A stretch of 64,000 bases of DNA, from the NCBI RefSeq assembly GCF_014202905.1, contig NZ_JACHHY010000008.1, positions 62,001 through 126,000 of the forward strand, in the 5' to 3' direction. Within the stretch, counting starts at the first letter, position 1, and each line of letters opens with the position of its first letter. Under the pieces are notes generated by a model, which worked only from the letters and a program-made list of their open reading frames with translations, had not been told where the DNA came from and did not search any database. This DNA is from Chitinivorax tropicus. Lineage in GTDB: Bacteria; Pseudomonadota; Gammaproteobacteria; Burkholderiales; SCOH01. The position numbers were made by a program, and so were the translations under genes. Below are positions 8,899 to 18,715 of this stretch, piece by piece.

Positions 8899-10617
8899 AT
8901 GCGTACCTCGCAGTTTTTTCTGTCCACTCTCAAAGAAGCGCCGAATGAAGCGGAGCTGCCCAGCCACAAGCTGATGCTGCGCGCAGGTCTCATCAAACGT
9001 CTTGGTAGTGGTCTGTACACCTGGATGCCATTGGGCCTGAAAGTGTTGCGCAAGGTGGAAGCCGTGGTGCGTGACGAAATGAACAAGGCCGGCGCGCTGG
9101 AGCTGCTGATGCCTGCTGTCCAGCCTGCCGAGCTGTGGCAGGAGTCAGGCCGTTGGGCGCTGTTTGGGCCGCAGATGCTGAAGATCAAGGATCGCCATGA
9201 TCGTGACTTTTGCTTTGGCCCAACGCACGAAGAGGTGATCACTGATATTGCCCGTGCCGAAATCAAGAGCTACAAGCAGCTGCCGCTGAATTTCTTCCAG
9301 ATCCAGACCAAATTCCGTGACGAAATCCGTCCCCGTTTTGGTGTGATGCGCGCACGCGAGTTCGTGATGAAGGATGCTTACTCCTTCCATACCGAGCAGC
9401 CCAGCCTGCAAGCCACCTATGACGTGATGTACAAGGCATATTCGAATGTCTTTACCCGACTGGGGTTGAAATTCCGTGCCGTGGCGGCTGACACCGGTGC
9501 CATCGGTGGTGATGGTTCACATGAATTTCACGTATTGGCTGACTCTGGCGAAGACGCGCTTGCCTATTGCCCAAGCTCGGAGTACGCAGCCAACTGCGAA
9601 CTTGCTGCGGCATTGCCGCCGACCGCGCCACGCGCACAGCCTGCCGAAGCGATGCGCGATGTGGACACCCCGAAGCAGACCACCTGCGAACAAGTGGCCG
9701 AGCTGCTGGATATCCCGTTGTCCCGCACCGTCAAATCGATCGTGTTGATGTCAACCGACGGACAACTGCAGTTGTTGTTGCTACGCGGCGACCATGCGCT
9801 GAACGAAATCAAAGCGGGCAAGCTGCCCGGATTGGCTGATTTCCGCTTTGCCACGGAAGAAGAAATCCGAGGCTTCTTCAACTGCCCACCCGGCTTCCTC
9901 GGCCCAGTCGGTGTCGATCGCAGCCGGATTCGCGTCATTGCGGATCATACCGTGGCGGCCATGAGTGATTTCGTAGTCGGTGCCAATAAACCGAAATTCC
10001 ATATCGCGGGTGTGAACTGGACGCGTGACCTGCCCGAGCCGGATCTGGTGGCGGATATCCGCAACGTGGTTGCAGGGGACCCCAGCCCGGATGGTAAAGG
10101 CACACTGGAGATTTGCCGGGGCATTGAAGTCGGTCATATCTTCCAATTGCGCACCAAGTATTCCTCCGCCATGGGTTGCACCTATCTCGACAAAGACGGC
10201 AAGACCCAGCCGATGGAGATGGGCTGCTATGGCATTGGCGTGTCACGCATCGTTGGGGCCAGCATCGAGCAGAATTTCGACGAAAAGGGCATTCTCTTTC
10301 CTGCGGCCATGGCGCCATTCGTGGTGGCTGTCGTGCCTGTCGGCTATTACCGTAGCGAACAGGTCAAGGAGGCCGCAGATAAGCTGTATGCCGAGTTGCT
10401 GGCCGCAGGTGTCGATGCGGTGCTCGATGATCGTGATGAACGCCCTGGTGTGATGTTTGCTGATATGGAGCTGATCGGCATCCCGCACCGCATCACCGTG
10501 GGTGAGCGCGGCTTGAAAAACGGTGAAATCGAGTATCAAGCCCGCACCGATGCAGCCGCCAGCACCCTCCCGTTGGCCGAGGCTGTCGCGCAGATCAAGC
10601 AAAAACTGGGTATGTAA
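8899..10617 (+). CDS. proS: Prolyl-tRNA synthetase (bacterial type with editing domain)
   Basis: 572 aa, the same as E. coli ProS. Class II core with N-terminal R-T-S-Q-F-F-L-x-T-L-K-E and G-L-I[14 protein letters not shown]; motif 2 [10 protein letters not shown]; motif 3 [10 protein letters not shown]; YbaK-like editing insertion at about residues 220-385; anticodon-binding domain at the C-terminus. It heads a tight run: the next gene starts three bases after its stop. Confidence 0.97.
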   Translation: MRTSQFFLSTLKEAPNEAELPSHKLMLRAGLIKRLGSGLYTWMPLGLKVLRKVEAVVRDEMNKAGALELLMPAVQPAELWQESGRWALFGPQMLKIKDRHDRDFCFGPTHEEVITDIARAEIKSYKQLPLNFFQIQTKFRDEIRPRFGVMRAREFVMKDAYSFHTEQPSLQATYDVMYKAYSNVFTRLGLKFRAVAADTGAIGGDGSHEFHVLADSGEDALAYCPSSEYAANCELAAALPPTAPRAQPAEAMRDVDTPKQTTCEQVAELLDIPLSRTVKSIVLMSTDGQLQLLLLRGDHALNEIKAGKLPGLADFRFATEEEIRGFFNCPPGFLGPVGVDRSRIRVIADHTVAAMSDFVVGANKPKFHIAGVNWTRDLPEPDLVADIRNVVAGDPSPDGKGTLEICRGIEVGHIFQLRTKYSSAMGCTYLDKDGKTQPMEMGCYGIGVSRIVGASIEQNFDEKGILFPAAMAPFVVAVVPVGYYRSEQVKEAADKLYAELLAAGVDAVLDDRDERPGVMFADMELIGIPHRITVGERGLKNGEIEYQARTDAAASTLPLAEAVAQIKQKLGM

Positions 10618-10620
10618 GGT

Positions 10621-11136
10621 ATGTCTGCGGTCGTCATTCGTCGTGCAACTGTAGAGGATGCACCGGCTGTTGCACGAATCTTCGAAGATCAAGCCGCTGT
10701 GGCAGGCACCATGCAGGTGCCTTGGCCGCAGGCCGACAATTGGCGTAAACGCCTGCTAGATCAATCTGTTGATCAGGTTGAGCTGGTGGCCATGGTCGAT
10801 GGCGGGGTGGTCGGCATAGCGGGTATCCGGTGCGAATCCAAACTACGCAGACGGCACGTGGGATATATCTGGATGGCGATTGCAGACCGCTGGCAGGGTA
10901 AAGGGGTGGGCAGTTGCATGATGGCTGAGCTGATTGATCTGGCTGACAGCTGGTTCAACCTGACCCGCCTGGAATTGACCGTCTATACCGACAATGTGGC
11001 AGCGGTGGCGTTGTATCGCAAGTTCGGTTTTGTGATTGAGGGGGAGCATGTGCAACATGCTTTCCGCAACGGTGAGTTCGTCAATTCCTATTGCATGGCG
11101 CGGCTGCGCCCAGTGGCGGAGATGAGCCATGCTTGA
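10621..11136 (+). CDS. GNAT family N-acetyltransferase, first of a tandem pair
   Basis: 171 aa. Acetyl-CoA-binding segment W-Q-G-K-G-V-G-S-x-M near residue 85, then the L-E-L-T-V-Y-T-x-N-x-x-A-V-A-L-Y-x-K-F-G-F-x-x-E-G pattern typical of the RimJ/RimL/PhnO-type GNAT group. Substrate unknown. It begins three bases after proS and overlaps the following GNAT gene by 8 bp. The C-terminal H-A-F-R-N-G-E-F-V-N-S-Y-x-M-A-R matches its neighbour's, so they are paralogues. Confidence 0.85.
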   Translation: MSAVVIRRATVEDAPAVARIFEDQAAVAGTMQVPWPQADNWRKRLLDQSVDQVELVAMVDGGVVGIAGIRCESKLRRRHVGYIWMAIADRWQGKGVGSCMMAELIDLADSWFNLTRLELTVYTDNVAAVALYRKFGFVIEGEHVQHAFRNGEFVNSYCMARLRPVAEMSHA

Positions 11137-11620
11137 GCTGCTGCATATCCGCCGTGCCGAGATACAAGACGCCAAGGCCTTGACGGCATTGTTCGAACAG
11201 CCCGCTGTGCATCGGCACATGCTGCAACAACCATATCCCATCGCCACGGTCTGGCAGGATTTCCTGCAACCCTCACTCCTCCGGCATGTGCTGGTGGCTG
11301 AATGCGACAGCCAAGTGGTGGGTGAAATCATGCTGGATGGCTATACCAACCCTGCCCGCAAGCATGTTGCCAGTATCGCCATGGCTGTCCATACCGATTT
11401 CCAGGGCCAAGGTGTTGGCAGTCGATTGATGACAAGTGCATTGGATTTGGCGGATAATTGGCTGAATCTTCAACGGCTTGAGCTGCAGGTGTTTTGCCGC
11501 AATGAGCCCGCGATTGCACTATATAAGAAGCACGGTTTTGAAATAGAAGGCACACTGCGTCGCCATGCGTTTCGAGCTGGGCAGTTTCTCGATGCGTACT
11601 GGATGGCCAGGGTAAGGTAA
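11129..11620 (+). CDS. GNAT family N-acetyltransferase, second of a tandem pair
   Basis: 163 aa. F-Q-G-Q-G-V-G-S-R-L-M is the acetyl-CoA loop; the C-terminus H-A-F-R-A-G-Q-F-L-D-A-Y-W-M-A-R parallels the upstream gene, which indicates tandem duplication followed by divergence. Overlaps its upstream paralogue by 8 bp and ends 6 bp before the transglycosylase gene, so they are probably co-transcribed with proS. Substrate not predictable. Confidence 0.85.
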   Translation: MLELLHIRRAEIQDAKALTALFEQPAVHRHMLQQPYPIATVWQDFLQPSLLRHVLVAECDSQVVGEIMLDGYTNPARKHVASIAMAVHTDFQGQGVGSRLMTSALDLADNWLNLQRLELQVFCRNEPAIALYKKHGFEIEGTLRRHAFRAGQFLDAYWMARVR

Positions 11621-11626
11621 GGATTC

Positions 11627-12265
11627 ATGCGATTTGATCTGGGGCGGGCTTGGGTGCTGGGGGCAGCATTGGCATGGGCGGGGTATGCCTGTGCGGGGGC
11701 TCAACTTGAAGAACAGCTGTCTGCCAGCGTGCAGGCCTCGTTGCAACGTGCAGTGGCTGATAATGCTGCACCGCGTCTGGTGTTCGACAACCCAACCGAT
11801 GCCAACGCCTGGATTGCCGATATGTCTCGACGCCTGGAAAAACGCATGCCCGATCCCGAAGTCCGCAGACAGTTCCTGACCTCTGTTCATTACGAAGCCA
11901 CCCGTGCCGGCTTGGACCCACAACTGGTGTTGGGGCTGATCCAAGTGGAATCAGGCTTTCGCAAATATGCAGTATCCAGTGTCGGTGCCAGAGGGTTCAT
12001 GCAGGTCATGCCATTCTGGGTGCGTTCCATTGGCACCAGTGAGCACAACCTGTTTCACCTGCGCACCAATCTCCGATATGGCTGCACCATTTTGCGGCAC
12101 TATCTCGACCTCGAAAAAGGCAACCTGTTCCGCGCTCTGGGCCGTTATAACGGCAGCCTTGGCAAGCCGGAATACCCCAATATGGTGCTAGGCGCCTGGA
12201 AGCGGTTCTGGAACTACCCAGTGACAACCGCCAGCGCTGAAGCAGCACCGGCCATCAAGGGGTGA
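11627..12265 (+). CDS. Lytic transglycosylase, SLT domain
   Basis: 212 aa with a signal peptide (cleavage likely after G-Y-A-C-A-G-A, about residue 25). SLT core from about residue 95: I-Q-V-E-S-G-F with catalytic Glu108, then A-R-G-F-M-Q-V-M-P-F-W, then N-L-R-Y-G-x-x-I-L-R-x-Y-L, and A-L-x-R-Y-N-G-S. Cleaves murein glycan strands in the periplasm with 1,6-anhydro ring formation. It is a small MltC/EmtA-like soluble form. The start has AAGG upstream. A perfect terminator hairpin follows at 12276. Confidence 0.9.
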   Translation: MRFDLGRAWVLGAALAWAGYACAGAQLEEQLSASVQASLQRAVADNAAPRLVFDNPTDANAWIADMSRRLEKRMPDPEVRRQFLTSVHYEATRAGLDPQLVLGLIQVESGFRKYAVSSVGARGFMQVMPFWVRSIGTSEHNLFHLRTNLRYGCTILRHYLDLEKGNLFRALGRYNGSLGKPEYPNMVLGAWKRFWNYPVTTASAEAAPAIKG

Positions 12266-12275
12266 TCGATTTTTG

Positions 12276-12302
12276 AAATGGGCAGCTTGGCTGCCCATTT
12301 TT
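12276..12302 (+). terminator. Intrinsic terminator after the proS-GNAT-GNAT-SLT run
   Basis: Perfect 11-bp stem (12276-12286 with 12290-12300), loop TTG, ending in a T run (12298-12302). It closes the operon before the TPR gene. Confidence 0.85.
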
Positions 12303-12328
12303 CATGATGAAAGCAGTAGGAGACGACA

Positions 12329-12844
12329 ATGGAAAAACGGGTCAAATTAGGTTTTCTGACACTCATGCTTACCTGTTGCATGAGCGTCATGGCATCAGGC
12401 GGTGGCGGCGGCGGTAATTGGGGAGACAAAGTGGCAGAGCCACAGCGCGCTGCTCGCAAGCAAGACCCGGACTACGCCGCAGGGCAAGCCGCCATCAAGG
12501 CGGAAGATTGGCCGCGTGCGATCGAGGCCATGAATAAAGTTGTGGCACGCAACCCCAGACACGCCGATGCTTACAATTGGCTAGGGTATGCCTACCGTAA
12601 ACAAGGCGATCTCCCAAACGCCTTCAAACATTATGAGCAAGCACTGGCGATTGACCCCAAGCACCTGGGGGTGCATGAGTATTTGGGCGAGGCCTATTTG
12701 ATGGCCAATGATCTGCCCAATGCAGAAAAGCAACTGGCCGAGTTGGACAAATTGTGCTGGTTCACCTGCGAGGAGTTTCGCGACCTGAAAGCCCATATCC
12801 AGGCATACAAGGCCAAGCAGGCAGCACAACCAGCGCAACAGTAG
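12329..12844 (+). CDS. Secreted tetratricopeptide-repeat protein
   Basis: 171 aa with a signal peptide (hydrophobic residues 8-22, then A-S-G) and a glycine run after it. Two to three TPR units follow (Y-A-A-G-Q-A-A-I-K-A-E-D-W-x-x-A-I; A-D-A-Y-N-W-L-G-Y-A-Y-R-K-Q; Y-E-Q-A-L-A-I-D-P). TPR proteins mediate protein contacts; here in the periplasm. Partner unknown. Confidence 0.75.
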   Translation: MEKRVKLGFLTLMLTCCMSVMASGGGGGGNWGDKVAEPQRAARKQDPDYAAGQAAIKAEDWPRAIEAMNKVVARNPRHADAYNWLGYAYRKQGDLPNAFKHYEQALAIDPKHLGVHEYLGEAYLMANDLPNAEKQLAELDKLCWFTCEEFRDLKAHIQAYKAKQAAQPAQQ

Positions 12845-12859
12845 GCAAGTGTTTGCCTA
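12842..12859 (+). terminator. Hairpin overlapping the TPR gene stop codon
   Basis: Perfect 7-bp stem TAGGCAA/TTGCCTA with loop GTGT; the TAG stop is inside the stem. No T run follows, so termination is uncertain. Confidence 0.4.
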
Positions 12860-13087
12860 TTTGGCTACGGCGATGCGGGGCAATCAGCGGCGCGAGTCTG
12901 TTGCCAGGTCCGGTGTGTGATGAACCATGTGGGCGCGGTGCGAGTTGAATGTCAGACTGGCACATAGGGATGAATCGTTTTCTATCAATCCGGTGCGCCT
13001 GGCATCTGGCTCTGCTTCAAACCCGGATCGGCAAGCGCCGCACAACCACACTAACCGCGCTTGGTCCCCATCTCAAAGCATGACCAG

Positions 13088-13237
13088 TCAGCTTGGTTGC
13101 ATCCCCTTGGTGCTTGGCTCAGCCTGCTGTGCCGTGGCAGCCGGTTTGGCCGGTTCAGGGGAGGGCAGGTACAAGGGGCCTTTGAAGCCGCAGGCATTCA
13201 ACAGGGTCAGCAATGTCAGGATGCAGATCAGGCGCAT
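13088..13237 (-). CDS. lptM: LPS translocon maturation chaperone LptM (YifL-type small lipoprotein)
   Basis: 49-aa gene found by reading the strand opposite cyaY. A short hydrophobic signal (residues 3-13) leads to the lipobox L-N-A-C (Cys16), immediately followed by G-F-K-G-P-L-Y-L-P, the signature of LptM/YifL. LptM assists LptD disulfide isomerisation in the outer membrane. Divergent arrangement with cyaY (70 bp apart) is the conserved context. In most relatives lysA follows lptM; here no lysA is downstream, only the convergent TPR gene. Confidence 0.88.
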   Translation of the reverse strand: MRLICILTLLTLLNACGFKGPLYLPSPEPAKPAATAQQAEPSTKGMQPS

Positions 13238-13307
13238 GGCATGGGGTCTTTATGGCAGAATCGAAATCTTAGCAGAATTTGCCCACCCCCTTCCGTGGAT
13301 TGTATAT

Positions 13308-13619
13308 ATGGATGAATCGGATTTTCTGGATGCCGCTGAAGCGGTATTCAATCGTATTGAGACGGCCATTGACGCAAGTGGCCTGGATATCGAGTGCAAT
13401 CTGAACGAATCGGTCATGGAGTTGGAATTCGACGATGGCACCAAAATCATCGTCAATCGCCACACGCCCAACCGCGAGCTGTGGATTGCGGCCAGAAGTG
13501 GCGGATTTCATTATGCCTGGCGTGATGACGCATGGCGCAATACACGCGATGGCAGCGAGTTTTTCGCAAGCCTGGCCCGATTGGTCAGTGATCAGGCTGG
13601 TGATGTCTTTCAGTTTTGA
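13308..13619 (+). CDS. cyaY: Iron-binding frataxin homologue CyaY
   Basis: 103 aa from ATG 13308, near the usual 106. Acidic helix 1 (D-E-S-D-F-L-D-A-A-E), then the E-L-E-F-D-D-G-T-K-I-I-V-N and E-L-W-I-A-A-R-S-G-G-F-H-Y sheet. CyaY binds iron and modulates the cysteine desulfurase of Fe-S assembly. The longer in-frame ORF from 12927 runs through the opposite-strand lptM gene and is not credible. Its stop overlaps a possible TTG start of the next gene. Confidence 0.93.
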   Translation: MDESDFLDAAEAVFNRIETAIDASGLDIECNLNESVMELEFDDGTKIIVNRHTPNRELWIAARSGGFHYAWRDDAWRNTRDGSEFFASLARLVSDQAGDVFQF

Positions 13620-13651
13620 ATCAGCTCGTTGACGCCACCGGTGCTTTCTTG

Positions 13652-14044
13652 ATGCTGGAATGGCCGCTTGCGGGGTTATTTGCCTCGGCTTTTCTTTCTG
13701 CCACGATCCTGCCAGGCAATTCTGAGCTGGCACTGTTCGCCTATCTTAAGCTGGTGCCTGGGCAACCGTGGTTGCCCGTTGCCATCGCTACACTCGGCAA
13801 TACCTTGGGTGGTCTAAGCTCATATGGTGTCGGTCGTTTGGCGGCCTCGCCATCCGAGAACCGTGCCACCCGCTGGTTGCGACAATATGGCGTGCTGGCG
13901 TTGCTGCTATCCTGGGTGCCATTGATCGGTGATGCGTTGTGTATCGGGGCTGGGTGGCTGCGTCTGAAATGGTGGTGGGTGACGCTGGTATTGTTGATCG
14001 GCAAGGCACTGCGCTATGTTGCAATTGCATATGCGATGATGTGA
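13652..14044 (+). CDS. YqaA family inner-membrane protein (DedA-related)
   Basis: 130 aa. F-A-S-A-F-L-S-A-T-I-L-P-G-N-S-E-L and A-T-L-G-N-T-L-G-G-L are the YqaA signatures; at least three hydrophobic helices. Start at ATG 13652 leaves eight residues before the first helix as in E. coli YqaA; a TTG at 13616 overlapping the cyaY stop is the alternative (142 aa). SNARE-associated/DedA relatives are linked to lipid carrier scrambling, but YqaA itself has no proven function. Confidence 0.82.
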   Translation: MLEWPLAGLFASAFLSATILPGNSELALFAYLKLVPGQPWLPVAIATLGNTLGGLSSYGVGRLAASPSENRATRWLRQYGVLALLLSWVPLIGDALCIGAGWLRLKWWWVTLVLLIGKALRYVAIAYAMM

Positions 14045-14154
14045 AAACCCTATCAACTATATTGTTTTTCTGAAATTTTTTGCAAAAAAACTAGCTTATT
14101 CCGGTAAAATCAACCTATCTTCTTGTGCTTTGCAGCAATTACCTGAACCGGCCC

Positions 14155-17100
14155 ATGAACGCTAGACTGCGCGAAATTCCGTATAACTACACATCGTTTT
14201 CCGATCGAGAAATCGTGATCCGATTGCTGGGCGAGCCCGCTTGGCAGCAGCTTGATCATTTGCGCGCCGAACGCAAGACCGGGCGATCTGCCCGGATGCT
14301 GTTCGAGGTGCTGGGCGATATCTGGGTGGTACAACGCAATCCATATCTACAAGACGATCTGCTGGAGAACCCGAAGCGGCTGGTGGCGCTGGTGGATGCC
14401 ATGCGCCACCGGATCGGTGAGATCGAGCGCCGTCGGCTGGGCAACCCGCAGGTAGGCACATTGCTGCGGGCGGCGGATGAGGCGGTGGGCCGTTTCCACA
14501 TGTGGTTTGCTGAAATCAAGGCGCTACGGGCCAAGATCCTCAAGCGCATGGATCACCTCACCCGGCGCGACAATATCCTGTTTGATGGCTTGGCTCGGGT
14601 GTCGCATGTAACCGATGCGACAGACTGGCGGGTTGAATACCCTTTTGTCGTCTTGTCGCCGGATTCTGAGGCGGAGATAGCCGCACTGGTGAAGGCCTGT
14701 ATTGAACTGGGCCTGACTATCATCCCGCGTGGGGGCGGCACTGGTTACACGGGTGGCGCCGTACCATTGACGCCCTTTTCAGCGGTGATCAATACCGAAA
14801 AGCTCGACCGACACCAAGGGGTGGAGTATCTGGAGTTGCCGGGCCTGACAGGCAAGCGGGCGACCATTCAATGTGGAGCGGGGGTGGTCACGGCCCGGGT
14901 CAGTGAGGCGGCGTCTGCCAGCGGGCTGGTATTCGCGGTGGACCCAACGTCGGCAGAGGCATCCTGTATCGGTGGTAATGTCGCCATGAATGCCGGCGGC
15001 AAAAAGGCGGTGCTGTGGGGCACAGCGCTGGATAACCTGGCCTCATGGCGCATGGTGGATCCGAGCGGCAATTGGGTGCTGGTCGAACGCCTGGAGCACA
15101 ACTTCGGAAAAATCCACGATGTGGAGCTGGCCCGATTTCGTGTGACCCGTCTCAAAGAGGATGGCCAGACTAAACTGTCGGAGACAATACTGGAGATCCC
15201 TGGCCGCCAGTTCCGTAAGGTGGGGCTGGGGAAGGATGTGACGGATAAATTCCTGGCGGGCTTGCCTGGGGTGCAGAAGGAGGGGACTGACGGCATCATC
15301 ACATCAGCCCGGTTCGTGTTGCACAAAATGCCAGCCCATACCCGGACGGTCTGTCTCGAATTCTTTGGCGAAGTGTCGCGTGCGACACCTGCCATCGTTG
15401 AGATCAAAAACTACCTGGATGCCCACCCGCTGGTTCAGCTGGCTGGGCTGGAGCATCTGGATTGGCGCTATGTCCGAGCGGTGGGTTACGCCACCAAGGC
15501 CAAGTCCCGTGGCCGACCCAAGATGGTATTGATTGCCGATATTGTCTCGGATGACGAAGCCGCAGTCGGTGAAGCAGCCTCACAAGTCGTCAGATTGGCC
15601 AATGCGCGGTCGGGCGAGGGTTTCATCGCGGTCAGCCCGGAGGCTCGCAAGAAGTTCTGGCTGGATCGGGCGCGCACTGCAGCCATTGCCAAACACACCA
15701 ATGCCTTCAAGATCAATGAGGACGTGGTGATCCCACTGGAGCGGCTGGGCGACTATTCCGATGGTATCGAGCGCATCAATATCGAGCTGTCGATCGCCAA
15801 CAAGCTGAAGCTGTTGGATCAATTGTCGGCATTTTTCAGCGGCGATCTGCCGATGGACGATGGTGATGCCGGTGCGGTGGGGCATGATGAATTGATCGGT
15901 GATCGCCGTGCCGTGGCGCTCAAGCGGATTGCGGATGTCCGTGAGCGCTGGCAATGGATTGCCGACAATCTCGACTCGGCATTCGAGATGTATGTTACCG
16001 GCTTCCCTGGCGCCCCGCTGGAGCGCGAGATATCGGCAGAGGAAACACCGCAGAGCGTTTTCCATGCCATGCGTGACACCATGTTGCGCATGTCTTGGAA
16101 GCGGGAGGTGCTGGTTGATCTCGAAGCGTTGTTCACTGGTAAGGTTGATGAACCGATTCGCAACAAGCTGCATAAGATCCACGGCAAAGTGCTGCGGGGC
16201 CGGGTGTTTGTTGCTTTGCACATGCATGCGGGCGATGGAAACGTCCATACCAACATCCCGGTGAACTCTGATGACTACGTGATGTTGCAGACTGCCCATC
16301 AGGCCGTGGCGCGTATCATGGTGCTGGCACGTAGCCTGAATGGGGTGATCTCGGGCGAGCACGGTATTGGCATCACTAAGCTGGAGTTCCTCACCGAGGA
16401 CGAGTTGCGCCCCTTTGTCGAATACAAACAACGTATCGATCCGGAAGGCCGATTCAACAAGGGCAAGCTGTTGCCTGGCGCAGATCTGCGCAATGCCTAT
16501 ACTCCGTCTTTCGAGTTGCTGGGGGTCGAATCCTTGATCCTGGAGCAATCCGACATCGGCAAGATTGCGGATTCGGTCAAGGACTGCTTGCGTTGCGGCA
16601 AATGCAAACCCGTCTGTAATACCCACATTCCACGCGCCAATTTGCTGTACAGCCCACGTAACAAGATCCTGGGTGTCGGCTTGCTGACTGAAGCATTCTT
16701 GTATGAAGAACAGACCCGGCGCGGCGTGTCGCTCAAGCATTTTGATGAGCTGTCTGATGTGGCTGACCATTGCACCGTCTGCCATAAATGCGTGAACCCT
16801 TGTCCAGTCAAGATTGACTTTGGTGATGTATCCGTCGCCATGCGTAATTTCCTGCGGCGGACAGGCAACAAGAAATTCAATCCTGGCGCGGCGGCGGCCA
16901 TGGCGTTTTTGAATGCCAAAGACCCGGCCACCATCAAATTCATCCGCAAGGGGATGATCGAGTGGGGCTTCAAGGCACAACGTGCCGGACACAAGCTGTT
17001 GGGCCACTTGGCCAAACCACAGCTGGCGGCGCCACCCTCGACGGTGGGTAAGGCTGAAATCAAGTCGCAGGTCATCCACTTCATCAATAAACCGATGCCC

Positions 17101-17985
17101 GGCAAGCTGCCCAAGAAAACCTCGCGTGCCTTGCTGGATATCGAAGACCCGACCATGGTGCCTGTCATTCGAGACCCGCAAAAGACCAGCGAGGACACCG
17201 AGGCAGTGTTCTATTTCCCCGGCTGTGGCTCCGAGCGCCTGTTCAGCCAAGTGGGGCTGGCCACTCAGGCCATGCTCTACCATGTCGGGGCAACCACGGT
17301 TCTGCCGCCAGGGTACCTGTGCTGCGGTTATCCACAAGCAGCCAGTGGCAATGAGGACAAAGGCCAAGCCATTACCACCGAGAATCGGGTGTTGTTCCAT
17401 CGTGTTGCCAATACCCTGAACTATCTCGACATCAAAACGGTGATCGTGTCCTGTGGCACTTGTATGGATCAGCTTACCAAGTATCAATTCGAGCAGATCT
17501 TCCCCGGCTGTCGTTTGCTCGATATCCATGAGTACCTGCTGGAGAAGGGCGTCAAGCTGGATGGGGTGGCGGGGATGAAGTACATGTATCACGACCCCTG
17601 CCATTCACCGATGAAGACGCATCAGCCGCTGAAGGTGGTCAATGAATTGATGGGGGATAAGGTGGCGCTGACCGAGCGTTGCTGCGGGGAATCTGGCACC
17701 TTAGCGGCCACCCGGCCAGACATCTCGACCCAGGTTCGTTTCCGTAAACAGGAGGAGCTGGAAAAAGGCGCACAACAGATTCGTGATGCCGACCCGCAAG
17801 CCCAGGTGAAGGTGTTGACCTCCTGTCCGGCTTGCTTGCAGGGTTTGAGTCGTTATCAAGGGGATATCGCGGCAGAGGCCGACTATATCGTGGTCGAAAT
17901 GGCCAAAGCCATCTTGGGTGAGGACTGGCTGCCCGATTACATCGCCAAAGCTCGCCAGGGCGGGGTTGAGCGCGTCTTGTTGTAA
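14155..17985 (+). CDS. DUF3683 FAD/Fe-S oxidoreductase (giant D-lactate-dehydrogenase-like fusion)
   Basis: 1276 aa from ATG 14155, where the family signature [14 protein letters not shown] begins. Order: N-terminal DUF3683 region (1-130); FAD-binding type 4 domain with [11 protein letters not shown] near 192-202; FAD-linked oxidase C-terminal domain to about 785; two 4Fe-4S clusters ([11 protein letters not shown] near 810 and [12 protein letters not shown] near 872); two CCG cysteine-rich domains (Y-F-P-G-C-G-S, C-C-G-Y-P, H-D-P-C-H, C-C-G-E-S-G). This joins in one chain what GlcD/GlcF or Dld/LldE split in other systems. It probably oxidises a 2-hydroxyacid and passes electrons to quinone. 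A terminator follows at 18010. Confidence 0.9.
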   Translation: MNARLREIPYNYTSFSDREIVIRLLGEPAWQQLDHLRAERKTGRSARMLFEVLGDIWVVQRNPYLQDDLLENPKRLVALVDAMRHRIGEIERRRLGNPQVGTLLRAADEAVGRFHMWFAEIKALRAKILKRMDHLTRRDNILFDGLARVSHVTDATDWRVEYPFVVLSPDSEAEIAALVKACIELGLTIIPRGGGTGYTGGAVPLTPFSAVINTEKLDRHQGVEYLELPGLTGKRATIQCGAGVVTARVSEAASASGLVFAVDPTSAEASCIGGNVAMNAGGKKAVLWGTALDNLASWRMVDPSGNWVLVERLEHNFGKIHDVELARFRVTRLKEDGQTKLSETILEIPGRQFRKVGLGKDVTDKFLAGLPGVQKEGTDGIITSARFVLHKMPAHTRTVCLEFFGEVSRATPAIVEIKNYLDAHPLVQLAGLEHLDWRYVRAVGYATKAKSRGRPKMVLIADIVSDDEAAVGEAASQVVRLANARSGEGFIAVSPEARKKFWLDRARTAAIAKHTNAFKINEDVVIPLERLGDYSDGIERINIELSIANKLKLLDQLSAFFSGDLPMDDGDAGAVGHDELIGDRRAVALKRIADVRERWQWIADNLDSAFEMYVTGFPGAPLEREISAEETPQSVFHAMRDTMLRMSWKREVLVDLEALFTGKVDEPIRNKLHKIHGKVLRGRVFVALHMHAGDGNVHTNIPVNSDDYVMLQTAHQAVARIMVLARSLNGVISGEHGIGITKLEFLTEDELRPFVEYKQRIDPEGRFNKGKLLPGADLRNAYTPSFELLGVESLILEQSDIGKIADSVKDCLRCGKCKPVCNTHIPRANLLYSPRNKILGVGLLTEAFLYEEQTRRGVSLKHFDELSDVADHCTVCHKCVNPCPVKIDFGDVSVAMRNFLRRTGNKKFNPGAAAAMAFLNAKDPATIKFIRKGMIEWGFKAQRAGHKLLGHLAKPQLAAPPSTVGKAEIKSQVIHFINKPMPGKLPKKTSRALLDIEDPTMVPVIRDPQKTSEDTEAVFYFPGCGSERLFSQVGLATQAMLYHVGATTVLPPGYLCCGYPQAASGNEDKGQAITTENRVLFHRVANTLNYLDIKTVIVSCGTCMDQLTKYQFEQIFPGCRLLDIHEYLLEKGVKLDGVAGMKYMYHDPCHSPMKTHQPLKVVNELMGDKVALTERCCGESGTLAATRPDISTQVRFRKQEELEKGAQQIRDADPQAQVKVLTSCPACLQGLSRYQGDIAAEADYIVVEMAKAILGEDWLPDYIAKARQGGVERVLL

Positions 17986-18009
17986 TCCACCGGATTGATT
18001 GAGTAGACC

Positions 18010-18046
18010 AAGCCAGCGACCTACTGACCCAGGCGCTGGCTTTTTT
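18010..18046 (+). terminator. Intrinsic terminator of the DUF3683 gene
   Basis: 9-bp perfect stem AAGCCAGCG (18010-18018) with CGCTGGCTT (18034-18042), 15-nt loop, followed by a run of six T. Confidence 0.85.
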
Positions 18047-18109
18047 CATGGCAACGGGTAAAAACATATCACTGGAACTGCCAGGGGTTGAGGGACGGAG
18101 AACAGCGAG

Positions 18110-18715
18110 ATGGGTGGTTTGAATGGGCTGGATGATGCTCGTTGGCGTAACAGCGTGATTGCGGCCACTGTCTGTGTAGCGGGTTTGCTATGCGTCTTGT
18201 TCAGCAGTTGCCAGCCCAATGTGCAATCTGGGTTATTGCAGACCGGCCAATGGAGGCAGGCGTCCCCATGGCAGTGGTGGACAGCCAGTTGGACACATCT
18301 GAATGCCAGACATCTATTGGCCAATCTGCTGGGGTTGCTGGTATGTGCCTGGGTGGCAGCACGATTCAGGCAAGGGCTCTGGTTGCCAGGCGTGCTGTCG
18401 GGGAGCGGGGTGGCCACCTTGTTGGGGTTGGCCCATGGGCCGGTTGGTGTGGCCTACTATGGTGGCCTGTCAGGTGCGCTATATGGCGTCTACGCTTGGC
18501 TTGCCCTGGTGCTGATACAGGAAGCAACCCAGCGGCGGCAGCGACTCATTGGGCTGCTGCTGCTGATCGGAGAGCTGGCCAAAGTAGGCTGGGATTGGTT
18601 GCAACCAGCCCAAGGAACGGGCTGGTTGCAGATTGTGGTGGTACCGGCAGCCCACCTGTGGGGGATGGTGGGCGGGCTGTCGCTGGCCGTGTTGATTTAT
18701 CTGTTACGCCGATAA
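18110..18715 (+). CDS. rrtA: Rhombosortase (rhomboid-family intramembrane serine protease for GlyGly-CTERM)
   Basis: 201 aa, six or so membrane helices. Rhomboid catalytic Ser121 in Y-G-G-L-S-G-A and His182 in A-A-H-L-W-G, plus the rhombosortase-type H-L-N-A-R-H-L-L-A-N segment (residues 63-72). Rhombosortases cleave the C-terminal GlyGly-CTERM tail of exported proteins, which are then often lipid-modified and surface exposed. The convergent neighbour is a subtilase ending in a GlyGly-CTERM tail, so enzyme and likely substrate lie side by side with a 19-bp 3' overlap. Confidence 0.88.
   Translation: MGGLNGLDDARWRNSVIAATVCVAGLLCVLFSSCQPNVQSGLLQTGQWRQASPWQWWTASWTHLNARHLLANLLGLLVCAWVAARFRQGLWLPGVLSGSGVATLLGLAHGPVGVAYYGGLSGALYGVYAWLALVLIQEATQRRQRLIGLLLLIGELAKVGWDWLQPAQGTGWLQIVVVPAAHLWGMVGGLSLAVLIYLLRR

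Noticed and set aside
12927-13307. Long N-terminal extension of CyaY
   Set aside because: It runs through the opposite-strand lptM gene and would double the size of a highly uniform protein family.
15580-17604. 674-codon open frame on the minus strand inside the DUF3683 gene
   Set aside because: Antisense shadow of a high-GC coding region; the plus-strand gene has clear domains, and this frame shows no family signature or ribosome site.
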